A DNA stretch of 64,000 nucleotides. It comes from Micromonospora polyrhachis. Lineage in GTDB: Bacteria; Actinomycetota; Actinomycetes; Mycobacteriales; Micromonosporaceae. The DNA lies in NCBI RefSeq assembly GCF_014203835.1, contig NZ_JACHJW010000001.1:1-64000 (forward strand), written 5' to 3'. The notes beneath the pieces are model-generated. The model was not told the DNA's origin and ran no database searches. It was given only the letters and a program-made list of their open reading frames with translations. Both the position numbers and the translations under genes were made by a program. Below are positions 34,849-44,686 of this stretch, in pieces; within the stretch, counting starts at the first letter, position 1, and each line of letters begins with the position of its first letter.

Positions 34849-35639
34849 CGAGCCTTCGCGTAGCGGAGTTCGAGGCGTCGTACCACCTGGGACAGGGGCA
34901 GCGTGATGACCAGGTAGGCGAGGCCCGCCACCAGCAGCGGGGTGGCGTTCACCCGGTCGTTGAGCATGTCCCGACCGAACTTGGTGACCTCGATGGTCTG
35001 CGCTGTCACGCCGAGCACGTAGGCGAGCGACGAGTCCTTGGTGAGCAGGATGAGTTCGTTCGTCAGCGGCGGGATCACGATCCGGAACGCCTGCGGGATG
35101 ACGATGGTGCGCATCGCGGTGAAGTGCGACATGCCGAGTGTGCGGGCCGCCTCCATCTGCCCCTTCGGTACGGCCTGGATGCCGGCGCGAATGGTCTCGG
35201 CCATGTAGGCCGCGGCGGTCAGCCCGAGACCGATCGCAATCGAACCGAACACGCCACCCGGAATTTCCCGCTCCGGGAAGGCGATGGGGATGCCGTACCC
35301 GACGAGGAAGAGCACCAGCAGGGCGGGCAGACCCCGGAAGAGCTCGATGTACGCCGTCGCCACCCAGCGGTACGGGGCCACCCGGGACAGCCGCATCAGC
35401 GCGAGGATGGTGCCGAACACGAGGCCGAAGGCGAAGGCGCCCAGCGTGTAGAGGATCGTGTTACGCAGCGCGACGGTGATGATCTCCGGAAACATCGACT
35501 CGATGATGTCGACGCGGAAGAACGCCTCTTTCAGCCTGCCCCAGTCCGCGGCGAAGGCCACCACCGCGATGACGGCGAGGAAGGCCAGGTACTGGAGCCA
35601 GAGAGACAGCCGCTCTCGTTGGCGGCGTCGCAGCTTCAC
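34845..35639 (-). CDS. Polar amino acid ABC transporter permease
   Basis: 264 residues of the HisM/GlnP family. An N-terminal basic stretch and one extra helix (about 13-31) precede the core domain. [20 protein letters not shown] lies in the first core helix, [19 protein letters not shown] in the next, and [20 protein letters not shown] is the EAA motif that contacts the ATPase. It functions as a homodimer or with a partner not seen here. Confidence 0.92.
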   Translation of the reverse strand: MKLRRRQRERLSLWLQYLAFLAVIAVVAFAADWGRLKEAFFRVDIIESMFPEIITVALRNTILYTLGAFAFGLVFGTILALMRLSRVAPYRWVATAYIELFRGLPALLVLFLVGYGIPIAFPEREIPGGVFGSIAIGLGLTAAAYMAETIRAGIQAVPKGQMEAARTLGMSHFTAMRTIVIPQAFRIVIPPLTNELILLTKDSSLAYVLGVTAQTIEVTKFGRDMLNDRVNATPLLVAGLAYLVITLPLSQVVRRLELRYAKAR

Positions 35640-35673
35640 GGTTCGATGCTCCTTGCTACCCGAGGTTGCCGAT

Positions 35674-35702
35674 CCGGAGGGCGCGCGGCGCGCGCCCTCC
35701 GG
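35674..35702. terminator. 13-bp intercistronic hairpin between binding protein and permease
   Basis: CCGGAGGGCGCGC (35674-35686) pairs perfectly with 35690-35702 around a GGC loop, with no U-run. It lies between the binding-protein stop (35718) and the permease start (35639). It probably stabilises the binding-protein mRNA or attenuates the downstream genes. Confidence 0.75.
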
Positions 35703-35717
35703 TCATGCGACTTCAAA

Positions 35718-36536
35718 TCAAGCGGCCGGCCGCTTGCCGATCCACTTCTCGTAGATCGTGTCGTAGGTGCCGTCCTGCTTGGCCTTGGCCAGCACGTCGT
35801 TGATTTTCTTGAGCAGCTCCGGGTTGCCGTCCTTCTTCACCGAGAACCCGTACTGCTCGCCGGTGTCGAACTCGGCCGCGACCACGAAGCCGCCCGGGTT
35901 CTCCTTGAGGTACTCGGTCCAGACCGGCAGGTCGTTGATGCCGGCCTCCACCTGGCCGCTGGCGACGGCCTGCTGAAGAGCCGCGAGGTCCTCGAACTCC
36001 ACGAGCTGGAGGCCCTTCTCCTTCTCGAACTTGCGGGCGTAGTCGCGGCCGGTGGTCGCCGCCTGGACGCCGAGCTTCTTGCCCCGCAGGTCGTCGAACG
36101 ACTTGTACGGCTTGCCGGCCTTGACCAGCATTGCCTGCGTCGCGTCGAAGTAGGGATCGGAGAAGTCCATTACCTTCTTCCGTTCCTCGGTGATCGTCAT
36201 ACCGGCGGCGGCTGCATCGCACTTGCCCGTGTTGAGATCCTGGCCGGACTTGATGCCCTCGAACGGCGTGTCGACGATCGTCTGCTCGACGCCCAACTCC
36301 TTGGCGACCAGGTCCAGCAGGTCGACGTCGAATCCGACCACCTTGCCACCGGCGTCCTTCGACTGGAACGGCGGGTACGGCAGGTGGGTGCAGACGGTCA
36401 GCTTGCCCGCCGCGACCAGCTTGACCCCGCTCGCCTGGACCTCGCCCTCATCCTTCTTGGCGCATCCCGCGCTTAACGACAGGGCGGCGATCGCCACGAC
36501 GAGGCCAGCCTTGCGGGCTGCGCTATGGAACCTCAC
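35718..36536 (-). CDS. Polar amino acid ABC transporter substrate-binding lipoprotein
   Basis: 272 residues. The lipobox LSAGC puts the lipid-bearing cysteine at 25. SBP_bac_3 domain: LTVCTHLPYPPFQSKD, VVGFDVDLLDLVAKELGVEQ, FEGIKSGQDLNTGKCDAAAA, MTITEERKKVMDFSDPYF and GVQAATTG are the family's substrate-contact segments; the Arg or Lys after TITEE usually holds the alpha-carboxylate. This is the first gene of the operon; its promoter should lie in 36537-36711. Confidence 0.92.
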   Translation of the reverse strand: MRFHSAARKAGLVVAIAALSLSAGCAKKDEGEVQASGVKLVAAGKLTVCTHLPYPPFQSKDAGGKVVGFDVDLLDLVAKELGVEQTIVDTPFEGIKSGQDLNTGKCDAAAAGMTITEERKKVMDFSDPYFDATQAMLVKAGKPYKSFDDLRGKKLGVQAATTGRDYARKFEKEKGLQLVEFEDLAALQQAVASGQVEAGINDLPVWTEYLKENPGGFVVAAEFDTGEQYGFSVKKDGNPELLKKINDVLAKAKQDGTYDTIYEKWIGKRPAA

Positions 36537-36711
36537 GGCTGTGTCCCTCCGGTTCGGCTTCCCTCGTGCCGGGCAGCCAGGGTTGGCTCTAAGACAGTTG
36601 TGTCAGGGGACGCTACATCATCCGATCAGTCGTACCTAGACGTGCTGTCCAGGGAGTTGGTCATGGTGCTGTCTCTGCTGCTGGCCGGCGATCCGGACGG
36701 TAATCTACGGA

Positions 36712-37640
36712 CCTGATTACGGCGGCCGAGTCGGACCCTGATGTGCGGATCCGCGTGCAGGCCGCGGAGGCGGCCTGCCGGCAAGCCGTGTGGACCCGTC
36801 GGGTCGACCTGCTGCACCGGCGGCCGACAGTCGCCACGCCGAGGTACGGGCGTACGCGGTGACCGGTCTACTCCGCACCGGTCTCGACGAGAAGGCAGCC
36901 GGCTATCTGGACGACGAGTCCCCGCCGGTACGGGCAATCGCCCGCGACGCCGCCCGCCGCCACGGCACGGACATCCTCGGGCACTACCGCACCGCCGTAA
37001 CCGACGTGGCACCAACCGGGCCCGGCAGTATCGACGGGCTGGCCGAAACCGGGGCAGCAGCCGATGTCGCATTACTACGGCCGCTGTTAAGCCATCCCTC
37101 GGGGAAGATCAGATCCCACACCGTGCGAGCGCTACGAAAGTTGGACGGCGTCGAAATCGACGTGCTGACACCGCTGCTGCACGACCCGTCACCAGCCGTG
37201 ATACGCGAAGCGACGGCAGCGCTACTCCCCCAGCATCACAGACTGCCCACCGCCTTGCCGTGGCAGCTACTGGCCGACCCACGAACCGAACTACGCCGAC
37301 CCACGAACCGAACTACGCCGACGCACGAACCGAACTACGCAGAGCCGGCTACCGACTGCTTCGCCCGCAGGCGACCGCCGCGTGGCTACGCGCCGCACTG
37401 ACCCTGGCCGTCGACCCCGACCCCCAGCTTGCCCGCCGCGGGCTGGCCGACGCCACACGACTGGCTCGCGACACCGCCCGGACCGGATGGCGGCGGACCA
37501 CGACGCCCGAACTGGCCGTCACCACCACCGAGCACGCCGATCTGACCACCCTGATCGATCGTGCGGCGCCGATGCTCGGCGTGGACACCACGCGCCTGTT
37601 GACCGACTGGCTCGCGGCGCGAACCGATATCGACGGCACC
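36712..37640 (+). pseudogene. Second HEAT-repeat gene copy, truncated and frameshifted
   Basis: Homology to the gene at 21284 starts abruptly at about 36712 with TAAESDPDVRIRVQAAEAAC (TFAESDPDVGIRTRAAEAAC in the other copy). It shifts frame near 36825, continues with VRAYAVTGLLRTGLDEKAAG and HDPSPAVIREATAALL, then breaks again inside a 22-bp triple repeat at 37274-37339. It resumes with ELRRAGYRLLRPQ and ends near LLTDWLAARTD. The first half of the gene is missing and no starting codon or ribosome site is seen. Confidence 0.75.
37274..37339. repeat. 22-bp triple tandem repeat inside the HEAT pseudogene
   Basis: Units 37274-37295, 37296-37317 and 37318-37339 of CCGACCCACGAACCGAACTA-type sequence (one mismatch in the third). 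In the paralogue this segment (NDRMELRR) occurs once, so two extra units add 44 bases and break the frame. Confidence 0.9.
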
Positions 37641-37836
37641 GACCCAGGGTTGACGCCGCTGTTGCTCCACCCGCGACAGCGGATTCCGGTTCCACAACCA
37701 CTGAATCGTCGACTCCGCCCCGATCCCGTGCGGCATGCCCCGCCCCACGAAGATTCAAAGGCGGATTGGCCGAGTTCAGTGCCGATCCTGGGCCAGCCGG
37801 GTGGGCTCTCTGGGAGCCCACCCGGCGGCGGACTGG

Positions 37837-40080
37837 TCAGTTCTGCCGAACCTCGGCGGCGGCCGCGACCAGGTGACGCAGCGACGTCTCGACCTCGGGG
37901 TAACCACGGGTTTTCAGGCCACAGTCCGGGTTTACCCACAACCGCGGGGCTGGAACGACTGCGCCGGCCCGCACCAGCGCCTCGACCACCTCGTCACGTG
38001 AGGGCACCCGGGGAGAGTGGATGTCCCACACCCCTGGGCCGACGCCCCGGCAATAGCCGATGGCGGCGAGGTCGTCGAGGACCTCCATCTTCGACCGGGA
38101 CGCCTCGATGCTGGTGACGTCGGCGTCGAGGGCGGCGATCGCGTTGATCACCTCACCGAACTCGCTGTAGCACAGGTGGGTATGAATCTGGGTATCGTCG
38201 GCGACACCACTGGTGGCGAGCCGGAATGCACCGACCGCCCAGTCCAGGTACGCATTCTGGTCGGCCCGGCGCAGTGGCAGAGTCTCCCGCAGGGCCGGCT
38301 CGTCGACCTGGATCACTCGGATCCCGGCGGCTTCCAGATCGTGACACTCGTCGCGTAGGGCGAGCGCGACCTGGTCCGCGGTGTCGGACAAGGGCTGGTC
38401 GGTGCGGACGAACGACCAGGCCAGGATGGTGACCGGACCGGTGAGCATGCCCTTGACCGGCTTGCTGGTCAGCGACTGTGCGTAGATGGACCATTCGACC
38501 GTCATCGGTGCCTTGCGCGCCACGTCGCCGTAGATGATGGGCGGGCGGACGCAGCGGGAGCCATACGACTGGACCCAGCCGTGCTCGGTGGCGGCGAATC
38601 CGTCGAGTTGCTCGCCGAAGTACTGGACCATGTCGTTGCGTTCCGGTTCGCCGTGCACGAGCACGTCCAGGCCCAGTTCCTCCTGCAGCCGGATGACGTG
38701 CTCTACCTCGGCTCGCATCCGAGACCTGTAGTCGGCGTCGTCGAGGGTGCCGGCCCGGTACGCGGCGCGAACCTTGCGCAGTTCGGCCGTCTGCGGGAAC
38801 GAACCGATCGTGGTGGTCGGTAGCTCCGGCAGTTCCAGCCTCTGCTGCTGGGCAGCGGCCCGGTTGGCGTAGTCGCCGCGCTGCCGGTCCGCCGGGCGCA
38901 GCGCGGCGAGTCGACCCCGTACGTCGTCGTGCCGCCACTTCGTCGGGGCGGGTGGCAGCGGTGCGGGCAGGTGGGCGGTGCGGTCGCGCAGCGCACGGCC
39001 GAGCAGGACGACCTCGTCGACCTTCTGCCGGGCGAACGCGAGCCGTGCATGCAGGTCGGGATCGAGGTGGGTCTCGACAGCGAGGTCGACCGGGAGATGC
39101 AGCAGCGAGCATGAGGTGGAAACGGCGATGTGGTCGGCCAACGCGGTGACCGTTGCCCCGGCGGCGACGGCGGCCCGCAGGTCGCTACGCCAGATGTTGC
39201 GGCCGTCGACCAGGCCGGCGACGATCGTCTTGCCCCGTAGCGGACCGGCGGCGGCGAGCCGGTCGAGGTTGCCGGGCCCGGCAACCAGGTCCAGGCCGAT
39301 CGCCTCGACGGGGGTGTCCAGCAGCGCCGGCAGGGCGTCACCGAGCTCGCCGAAGTAGGTGGCGACGAAGATCCGTGGCCGGGGCGCGATCTCACCGAGT
39401 CGGGTGTAGGCGCGGTGCAGGGCGTCGATCTCGGCCGGGCTGCGGTCGACGACGTACGCAGGCTCGTCGAGCTGCACCCAGGCCACGCCCACCTGGGCCA
39501 GGGCGGTGAGGATCCCGGCGTACGCCTCGACGAGGTCGTCGAGGCGGGCAAACGGGTCATTGCCCTTGGCCAGTAGCAGGAACGTGCCTGGCCCGACCAG
39601 CACCGGTCGGGTGGTGATACCCAGTTCGCGGGCTTCGGTGTACTCGCGCAGTGCCTTGGTCGGGTTCGCGGTGAAGACGGTGTCCGGACCGATCTCCGGC
39701 ACCAGGTAGTGGTAGTTGGTGTCGAACCACTTCGTCAGTTCCAGCGCGGGCTCGGCGTCGACGCCACGGGCCATCGCGAAGTAGGTGTCCAGTGGGGAAA
39801 GCCCGAGCCGGGCGAAGCGACCGGGGATCGCGCCGACGGCGACGGCGGTGTCGAGCATGTGGTCGTAGTAGGAGAACGTGTTCGACGGGATCGCGTCGAG
39901 GCGGGCATTGGCCAGCGTTCGCCACACCTCGGCGCGTAGCCCGGCGGCAGTCTTCTCCAGGTGGTCGGCGTCGATTCTGCCGGCCCAGTACGCCTCGACG
40001 GCGTTCTTCAGCTCCCGGTTGGCGCCGATGCGCGGATAGCCGAGCACGGTGCTCTGGCCGAATGCGGTACTGGTACTCAT
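37837..40080 (-). CDS. metE: Cobalamin-independent methionine synthase
   Basis: 747 residues, full family length. The N-terminal barrel has [20 protein letters not shown]. The C-terminal catalytic barrel has [25 protein letters not shown], the zinc ligands in [11 protein letters not shown] (His and Cys) and [12 protein letters not shown] (Cys), and the glutamate in [13 protein letters not shown]. It transfers methyl from methyl-tetrahydropteroyl-polyglutamate to homocysteine. ATG at 40080 gives the normal N-terminus; the open upstream frame lies in the riboswitch leader. A cobalamin riboswitch at 40208-40360 controls it, consistent with being needed only when B12 is scarce. Confidence 0.97.
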   Translation of the reverse strand: MSTSTAFGQSTVLGYPRIGANRELKNAVEAYWAGRIDADHLEKTAAGLRAEVWRTLANARLDAIPSNTFSYYDHMLDTAVAVGAIPGRFARLGLSPLDTYFAMARGVDAEPALELTKWFDTNYHYLVPEIGPDTVFTANPTKALREYTEARELGITTRPVLVGPGTFLLLAKGNDPFARLDDLVEAYAGILTALAQVGVAWVQLDEPAYVVDRSPAEIDALHRAYTRLGEIAPRPRIFVATYFGELGDALPALLDTPVEAIGLDLVAGPGNLDRLAAAGPLRGKTIVAGLVDGRNIWRSDLRAAVAAGATVTALADHIAVSTSCSLLHLPVDLAVETHLDPDLHARLAFARQKVDEVVLLGRALRDRTAHLPAPLPPAPTKWRHDDVRGRLAALRPADRQRGDYANRAAAQQQRLELPELPTTTIGSFPQTAELRKVRAAYRAGTLDDADYRSRMRAEVEHVIRLQEELGLDVLVHGEPERNDMVQYFGEQLDGFAATEHGWVQSYGSRCVRPPIIYGDVARKAPMTVEWSIYAQSLTSKPVKGMLTGPVTILAWSFVRTDQPLSDTADQVALALRDECHDLEAAGIRVIQVDEPALRETLPLRRADQNAYLDWAVGAFRLATSGVADDTQIHTHLCYSEFGEVINAIAALDADVTSIEASRSKMEVLDDLAAIGYCRGVGPGVWDIHSPRVPSRDEVVEALVRAGAVVPAPRLWVNPDCGLKTRGYPEVETSLRHLVAAAAEVRQN

Positions 40081-40207
40081 CAAAGGGGGTCCTTCCCTCG
40101 AGGTGCCCGGCGGGCACGGGAGGGGAAGGCAGGGTACGGCGAGGTACCGGCTTCCGCCCTGACCCTCCCGAGAGGCCGCCGGCGGCGCACACCGGGTGGT
40201 GTGCGCA

Positions 40208-40360
40208 GCGCTGGCAGGTCTTCGGACTCGCGGGCATGACACCAGGTCGCCTACTGGCCGTCGCTTCCCAGACCTTCCGGTCCAGTGCTTCGTTGACGGC
40301 GGTCGTTCCCACTCACCGCTGCGGGGCAGTCCCGGTCTCTCACCGGGTTCCCTCTTGCGA
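40208..40360 (-). ncRNA. Cobalamin riboswitch upstream of metE
   Basis: Read on the minus strand it shows the Rfam cobalamin core: GGGAACCCGGTG...ACCGGGACTGCCCC, CGCAGCGGTGAGTGGGAACG, GGGAAGCGACGGC, then GCGAGTCCGAAGACCTGCC (the B12 box region). The downstream leader (40081-40207) can form GC-rich helices around GGAAGG near the metE ribosome site, so translational repression by B12 is likely. A 10-bp hairpin at 40361-40384 sits at its 5' edge. Confidence 0.93.
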
Positions 40361-40709
40361 CGCCCCACCCTGCGGGGTGGGGCGAACCAGCACCGTCCGC
40401 CATCGTACGGGCCTGATGGTGGGATCGGCGCCAGACTGTCCGATGTTCGGGACGGTGTCTGGGCGGTGTCGGGTTGACCTGTCGTTCGACGTCCGTGGCA
40501 TCAGACGGTGCCACCTGGACCGGAAGGTCGATATGGGCGTCGTGACGTCCGGGCCTGTCCTGCGGAGATTCGCGCCATGGCCGATGTGTTCCGACCGGTG
40601 GCGGATGGCTGTGACCGGGTGGTTGCTGTCCTGGGCGGCAGCGCCGCCCAGGACAGCAGACCGGCCTCTCCGGTCAGCGGACATCGTCGAATCAGAGGAT
40701 GCCGGCGAA
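40361..40709. other. Intergenic between riboswitch and nrdB: hairpin, metE promoter region, terminator
   Basis: Contains an inverted repeat with a 10-bp stem (CGCCCCACCC and its complement, 40361-40384) at the riboswitch edge, presumably the metE promoter in 40385-40600 (not resolved), and the nrdB terminator at 40625-40657. No gene is supported. Confidence 0.6.
40625..40657. terminator. 15-bp terminator hairpin after nrdAB
   Basis: GCTGTCCTGGGCGGC (40625-40639) pairs perfectly with 40643-40657 around an AGC loop. It starts 53 bases beyond the nrdB stop on the minus strand. No U-run follows, as is common for actinobacterial terminators. Confidence 0.8.
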
Positions 40710-41762
40710 TCAGAACTCGTCGTCGAAGCTGACCGAGCCGGTCACGCCGACCTGGTAGGCGGACACCCGCCGCTCAAAGAAGTTCGACAGTTCCTGGACG
40801 TCCTGGAGTTCCATGAACGCGAACGGGTTGCGGCTGCCGTAGATCGGTTCGATGCCGAGCATGGCCAGGCGCCGGTCGGCGACGTGCTGTAGATATTCCC
40901 GCATGTCGGGCAGTGACATCCCGGATACGCCCTGTTCGAGCAGGTCGGCGGCGAACTGCACCTCGCATTCGACGGCTTCGGCCAGCATGTCCTTGACCTG
41001 CTGTTCCATGTCGGCGTCGAAGAGGTCCGGTTCTTCGGCGCGTACGGTGTCCACGACGTCGAAGGCGAAGGCCATGTGCATGGACTCGTCGCGGAACACC
41101 CAGTTGGTGCCCGACGCGAGGCCGTGTAGCACTCCCCGGGAACGCAGGAAGTAGACGTAGGCGAACGCGCCGTAGAAGAACAGTCCTTCGATGCAGGCGG
41201 CGAAGCAGATCAGGTTGAGCAGGAACGCCCGCCGGTCCTCGCGAGTCCTCAGCTCACGCAGTTCGGAGAGGGAATCGATCCATTTGAAGCAGAACTCGGC
41301 CTTGCGGGCGATCGAGGGGATGTTCTCCACCGCTGCGAACGCCGCGAACCGTTCCTTCTCGTCGGGCACGTACGTGTCGAGCAGGTTCAGGTAGAACTGG
41401 ACGTGCACGGCCTCCTCGTACAGCTGACGGGAGAGATAGAGGCGGCCTTCCGGGGAGTTGACGTGCTGGTAGAGGTTGAGCACCAGGTTGTTGGCGACGA
41501 TGGTGTCGCCGGTGGCGAAGAACGCCACCAGCCGGGACACCAGGTGCTGCTCGGCCGGGGACAGCTTGGCCAGGTCGGCGAGGTCGGAGTGCAGGTCGAC
41601 CTCCTCGACGGTCCAGGTGTTCTTGATGGCGTCCTTGAACCGGTCGAAGAACCGCGGATAGCGCATCGGCCGGAGGGTCAGATCCATGCCAGGGTCGAGC
41701 AGCATGTGCCGCTCCCCCATCGTGGTGCTGGTGCTGGTGCGGGATTCGGGAATGGTGGTCAC
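40710..41762 (-). CDS. nrdB: Class Ia ribonucleotide reductase beta (radical-generating) subunit
   Basis: 350 residues. The first metal-ligand helix is RQLYEEAVHVQFY, with E117 and H120 as iron ligands and Y124 in the radical-tyrosine position. The second helix set is ACIEGLFFYGAF and RDESMHMAF. The C-terminal SFDDEF is the peptide that docks into the alpha subunit. It makes the tyrosyl radical used by NrdA. Its start overlaps the nrdA stop by four bases. It needs oxygen and no B12, consistent with the B12 riboswitch upstream of the operon. Confidence 0.95.
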   Translation of the reverse strand: MTTIPESRTSTSTTMGERHMLLDPGMDLTLRPMRYPRFFDRFKDAIKNTWTVEEVDLHSDLADLAKLSPAEQHLVSRLVAFFATGDTIVANNLVLNLYQHVNSPEGRLYLSRQLYEEAVHVQFYLNLLDTYVPDEKERFAAFAAVENIPSIARKAEFCFKWIDSLSELRELRTREDRRAFLLNLICFAACIEGLFFYGAFAYVYFLRSRGVLHGLASGTNWVFRDESMHMAFAFDVVDTVRAEEPDLFDADMEQQVKDMLAEAVECEVQFAADLLEQGVSGMSLPDMREYLQHVADRRLAMLGIEPIYGSRNPFAFMELQDVQELSNFFERRVSAYQVGVTGSVSFDDEF

Positions 41763-44149
41763 TGGCAGGCCTCACAGCTTTCGGGGTTTTCCAGGGAGCA
41801 GGCCAGCGCCTCCTCGTCGCTCACCGCGACGATCGGCTTGGCGGCCGGGGTGACGGCGACGGTGGCCTGCTGGATGCGGGTCGCGGGACGGGACCGCAGG
41901 TAGTAGGTGGTCTTCAGTCCCGATTTCCAGGCGTACAGGTACATCGACGAGAGTTTGCCGATGGTCGGCGCACTCATGAACAGGTTCAGCGACTGGGACT
42001 GGTCGATGAACGGTGCGCGGGCGGCAGCCAGGTCGATCAGGGCCCGTTGCGGCAGTTCCCACGCGGTGCGGAACAGTTCCCGTACCTCGACGGGGAGGTC
42101 GGAGATTCCCTGCACCGATCCATCCGCCCGTTTGATCTGGTCCCGGATCGCCGCCGTCCACAGCCCTCGCTGCTTCAGCTCATTGACGAGGTACGTGTTG
42201 ATCTGGAGAAACTCTCCGGACATCGTCTCGCGCTTGAACAGGTTGGACACCTGCGGTTCGATGCACTCGTAGCAGCCGGCGATCGAGGCGATCGTGGCGG
42301 TCGGCGCGATCGCCACCAGCAGCGAGTTCCGCAGGCCGTGCGCCGCGATCGACGATCGCAACGCGGCCCACCGGTCGACCTGGGCTGGCTCGGCACCCCA
42401 CAGGTCGGGGTGCAGTTCACCGCGGGCCGCACGGGTCTCGGCGTAGGCCGGATGGGGGCCGAACCGCTCGGCAAGCCCGGCTGAGGTCTCCAGGGCGGTC
42501 AGGAGGATCTCCTCCTGCACCCTGGTCGACAGTTCCCGGGCCTGCGGAGAGTCGAACGGCAGGCGCAGGGCGAAGAACGCGTCCTGCAGGCCCATCAGTC
42601 CGAGCCCGACCGGCCGCCAACGCGGATTGGACGCCGCCGCCTGCGCGGCCGGGTAGTAGTTGATGTCGATCACCCGGTCGAGGAACACCACGGCGGTGCG
42701 TACCGTTGCCCGTAGTTTCTCCCAGTCGATGCCCTCGGCGGTGAGGTGGGCACCGAGGTTGACCGAGCCCAGGTTGCAGACCGCGGTCTCGGTGTCGTTG
42801 TTCACCTCCAGGATCTCGGTGCACAGATTGGACAGGTGGATCGTGTTGCCCGGCGCTCCGGTCTGGTTGGACAGCCGGTTGGACGCGTCCTTGAACGTCA
42901 TCCACCCGTTGCCGGTCTGCGCCAGGGTGCGCATCATCCGCCCATACAGGTCCCGGGCCTTGACCGTCCGGACAGCCTTCTTCTCAGCCGCCCGGTACGC
43001 CTCGTCGAAGGCGTCGCCGAAAAGGTCGGGCAGCTCGGGCGCGTCGGTGGGATCGATCAGCGACCAGTCGTCGTCTGCCTCGACCCGGCGCATGAACTCG
43101 TCCGGGATCCAGTTGGCCAGGTTCAGGTTGTGCGTACGCCGGGAGTCCTCGCCGGTGTTGTCACGTAACTCCAGGAACTCCTCGACGTCCGGATGCCACG
43201 GCTCCAGGTAGACGCAGGCCGCGCCCTTGCGCCGGCCGCCCTGGTTCACGGCCGCCACTCCGGCGTCGAGCGTCTTGAGGAACGGCACGATGCCGTTCGA
43301 CTTGCCGTTGGTCCCGCGGATGAGGGCACCGCGGCTACGGACGCGGGACCAGGCGATGCCGATGCCACCGGAGAACTTCGACAGCTTGGCGACCTGGTGG
43401 TAGCGCTCGTAGATCGAGTCGAGTTCGTCGCGGGGAGAGTCCACCAGGAAGCAGGAGGACATCTGGGTGTGCCGGGTGCCGGAGTTGAACAAGGTCGGCG
43501 AACTGGGCAGATACGCCAGGCTGGACATCAGACGGTAGAAGTCGATCGCCTCACCCGGCGTCTGCGACAGCCCGCACGCGACCCGCAACAGCCAGTACTG
43601 GGACGTCTCTACCACCAGACGAGACTCCGGGTGCCGCAGCAGGTACCGATCCGCGACCGTACGCAGTCCGAAGTACTCAAACCGCAGATCGCCATCCGGG
43701 TCGACGGCGTCGTCCAGCTTGCGCGCGTTACGGGCGACGAAAGCGGCGGTCGCATCCCCGATCAGGCCAAGACCGTGCGCGTACCGGATGGACTGGCTGA
43801 AACTCGCCACCCCCTGACCGCGGACCTCCTTGTCCACGAACGCCGCGAGCAGCCGCGCCGCCAGCCTGGAATACTGCGGCTCCTCACCGATCAGCTCGGC
43901 CGCCGTCTGGATTGACAGCTTGTCCAGCTCCGCTGTGGTAGCCCCGTCGTACAGGCCGCTGATCGTCTTGGTCGCGACCCGCAGCGGGTCGACCTCTTCC
44001 AGGTCGGCGACCCAGCGTTCCACCGCCTTGACGATCTTGTTGACGTCGACCGACTCCAGGTCGCCATTACGTTTACGGACCTGCATCACCCGCCGACGCT
44101 GCTCCGACACTGTCTGATCGGACGCGGCATCATCCCGTGTCACCGTCAT
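41759..44149 (-). CDS. nrdA: Class Ia ribonucleotide reductase alpha (catalytic) subunit
   Basis: 796 residues. An N-terminal ATP cone, VRKRNGDLESVDVNKIVKAV (about 24-43), provides allosteric activity control. The catalytic core has SSPTLFNSGT, SSCFLVDSP, SKFSGGIGIAWSRVR, then NLCTEILEVNN with the thiyl-radical cysteine, and PTATIASIAGC. The C-terminal CEACQ carries the redox-active cysteine pair. It reduces ribonucleoside diphosphates to deoxy forms. ATG at 44149 follows GAGGAGGGGG. The transcript starts beyond a cobalamin riboswitch, so it is shut down when B12 allows the class II enzyme to work. Confidence 0.96.
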   Translation of the reverse strand: MTVTRDDAASDQTVSEQRRRVMQVRKRNGDLESVDVNKIVKAVERWVADLEEVDPLRVATKTISGLYDGATTAELDKLSIQTAAELIGEEPQYSRLAARLLAAFVDKEVRGQGVASFSQSIRYAHGLGLIGDATAAFVARNARKLDDAVDPDGDLRFEYFGLRTVADRYLLRHPESRLVVETSQYWLLRVACGLSQTPGEAIDFYRLMSSLAYLPSSPTLFNSGTRHTQMSSCFLVDSPRDELDSIYERYHQVAKLSKFSGGIGIAWSRVRSRGALIRGTNGKSNGIVPFLKTLDAGVAAVNQGGRRKGAACVYLEPWHPDVEEFLELRDNTGEDSRRTHNLNLANWIPDEFMRRVEADDDWSLIDPTDAPELPDLFGDAFDEAYRAAEKKAVRTVKARDLYGRMMRTLAQTGNGWMTFKDASNRLSNQTGAPGNTIHLSNLCTEILEVNNDTETAVCNLGSVNLGAHLTAEGIDWEKLRATVRTAVVFLDRVIDINYYPAAQAAASNPRWRPVGLGLMGLQDAFFALRLPFDSPQARELSTRVQEEILLTALETSAGLAERFGPHPAYAETRAARGELHPDLWGAEPAQVDRWAALRSSIAAHGLRNSLLVAIAPTATIASIAGCYECIEPQVSNLFKRETMSGEFLQINTYLVNELKQRGLWTAAIRDQIKRADGSVQGISDLPVEVRELFRTAWELPQRALIDLAAARAPFIDQSQSLNLFMSAPTIGKLSSMYLYAWKSGLKTTYYLRSRPATRIQQATVAVTPAAKPIVAVSDEEALACSLENPESCEACQ

Positions 44150-44295
44150 TCCCCCTCCTCACGCCTGTCCACAAGGTCGACGGACGCGCAGGAGGACGCC
44201 ACCGGGTTCCCTACGGCACACGTACCGTGCCGGCCCGGCTGAAGGCGTCGGCCGTCCCACGCGGCCTTCGACCGCCACACGTACCCACGCGTGGC

Positions 44296-44447
44296 GCGCT
44301 GGCAGGTCTTCGGACTCGTGGGCGTCGTGCTCATGCCTACTGACCGTCGCTTCCCAGACCCTGCGGGTCCAGTGCTTCGTTGACGGCGGTCGTTCCCACT
44401 CACCGCTGCGGGGCAGCCCCGGAATCACACCGGGTTCCCTCTTGCCT
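44296..44447 (-). ncRNA. Cobalamin riboswitch upstream of nrdAB
   Basis: Same minus-strand order of conserved elements as the metE riboswitch: GGGAACCCGGTGTGATTCCG, GCTGCCCCGCAGCGGTGA, GGGAAGCGACGGTC and ACGAGTCCGAAGACCTGCC. A 51-base block (44366-44416) is identical to 40279-40329 in the metE riboswitch. Streptomyces nrdABS is a known example of B12-riboswitch control of class Ia reductase. Confidence 0.94.
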
Positions 44448-44487
44448 CGGCCACCGAACCGGTAGTCGAACCAGCTACGGGTAGCAC

Positions 44488-44516
44488 TATATATGGGCAC
44501 ACCCAAGGAATGACAA
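44488..44516 (-). promoter_or_regulatory. Sigma-70-type promoter for the nrdAB leader
   Basis: On the minus strand TTGTCA (44516-44511), a 17-base spacer and TATATA (44493-44488) stand about 40 bases upstream of the riboswitch core. Both hexamers are close to consensus and the spacing is ideal, in an otherwise GC-rich region. Confidence 0.7.
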
Positions 44517-44686
44517 CACCAGATGCTGTGCCGGGCGTGTCGTAGCGCTGCGGCACTTGAGCATCGAGGAATGCCGTCGCCCACCGTCGGTCATGTTCAA
44601 TTCCAGCCACGGCGGCGACAACCCATCACGAACTCGCTGAGTCCATCAACCACCCGAGCATCCAGCTCCCAACGACCAGCGAAGGG

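Noticed and set aside
40081-40368. N-terminal extension of metE by 96 residues
   Set aside because: The extra frame is the riboswitch and leader; MetE families begin at the ATG at 40080.
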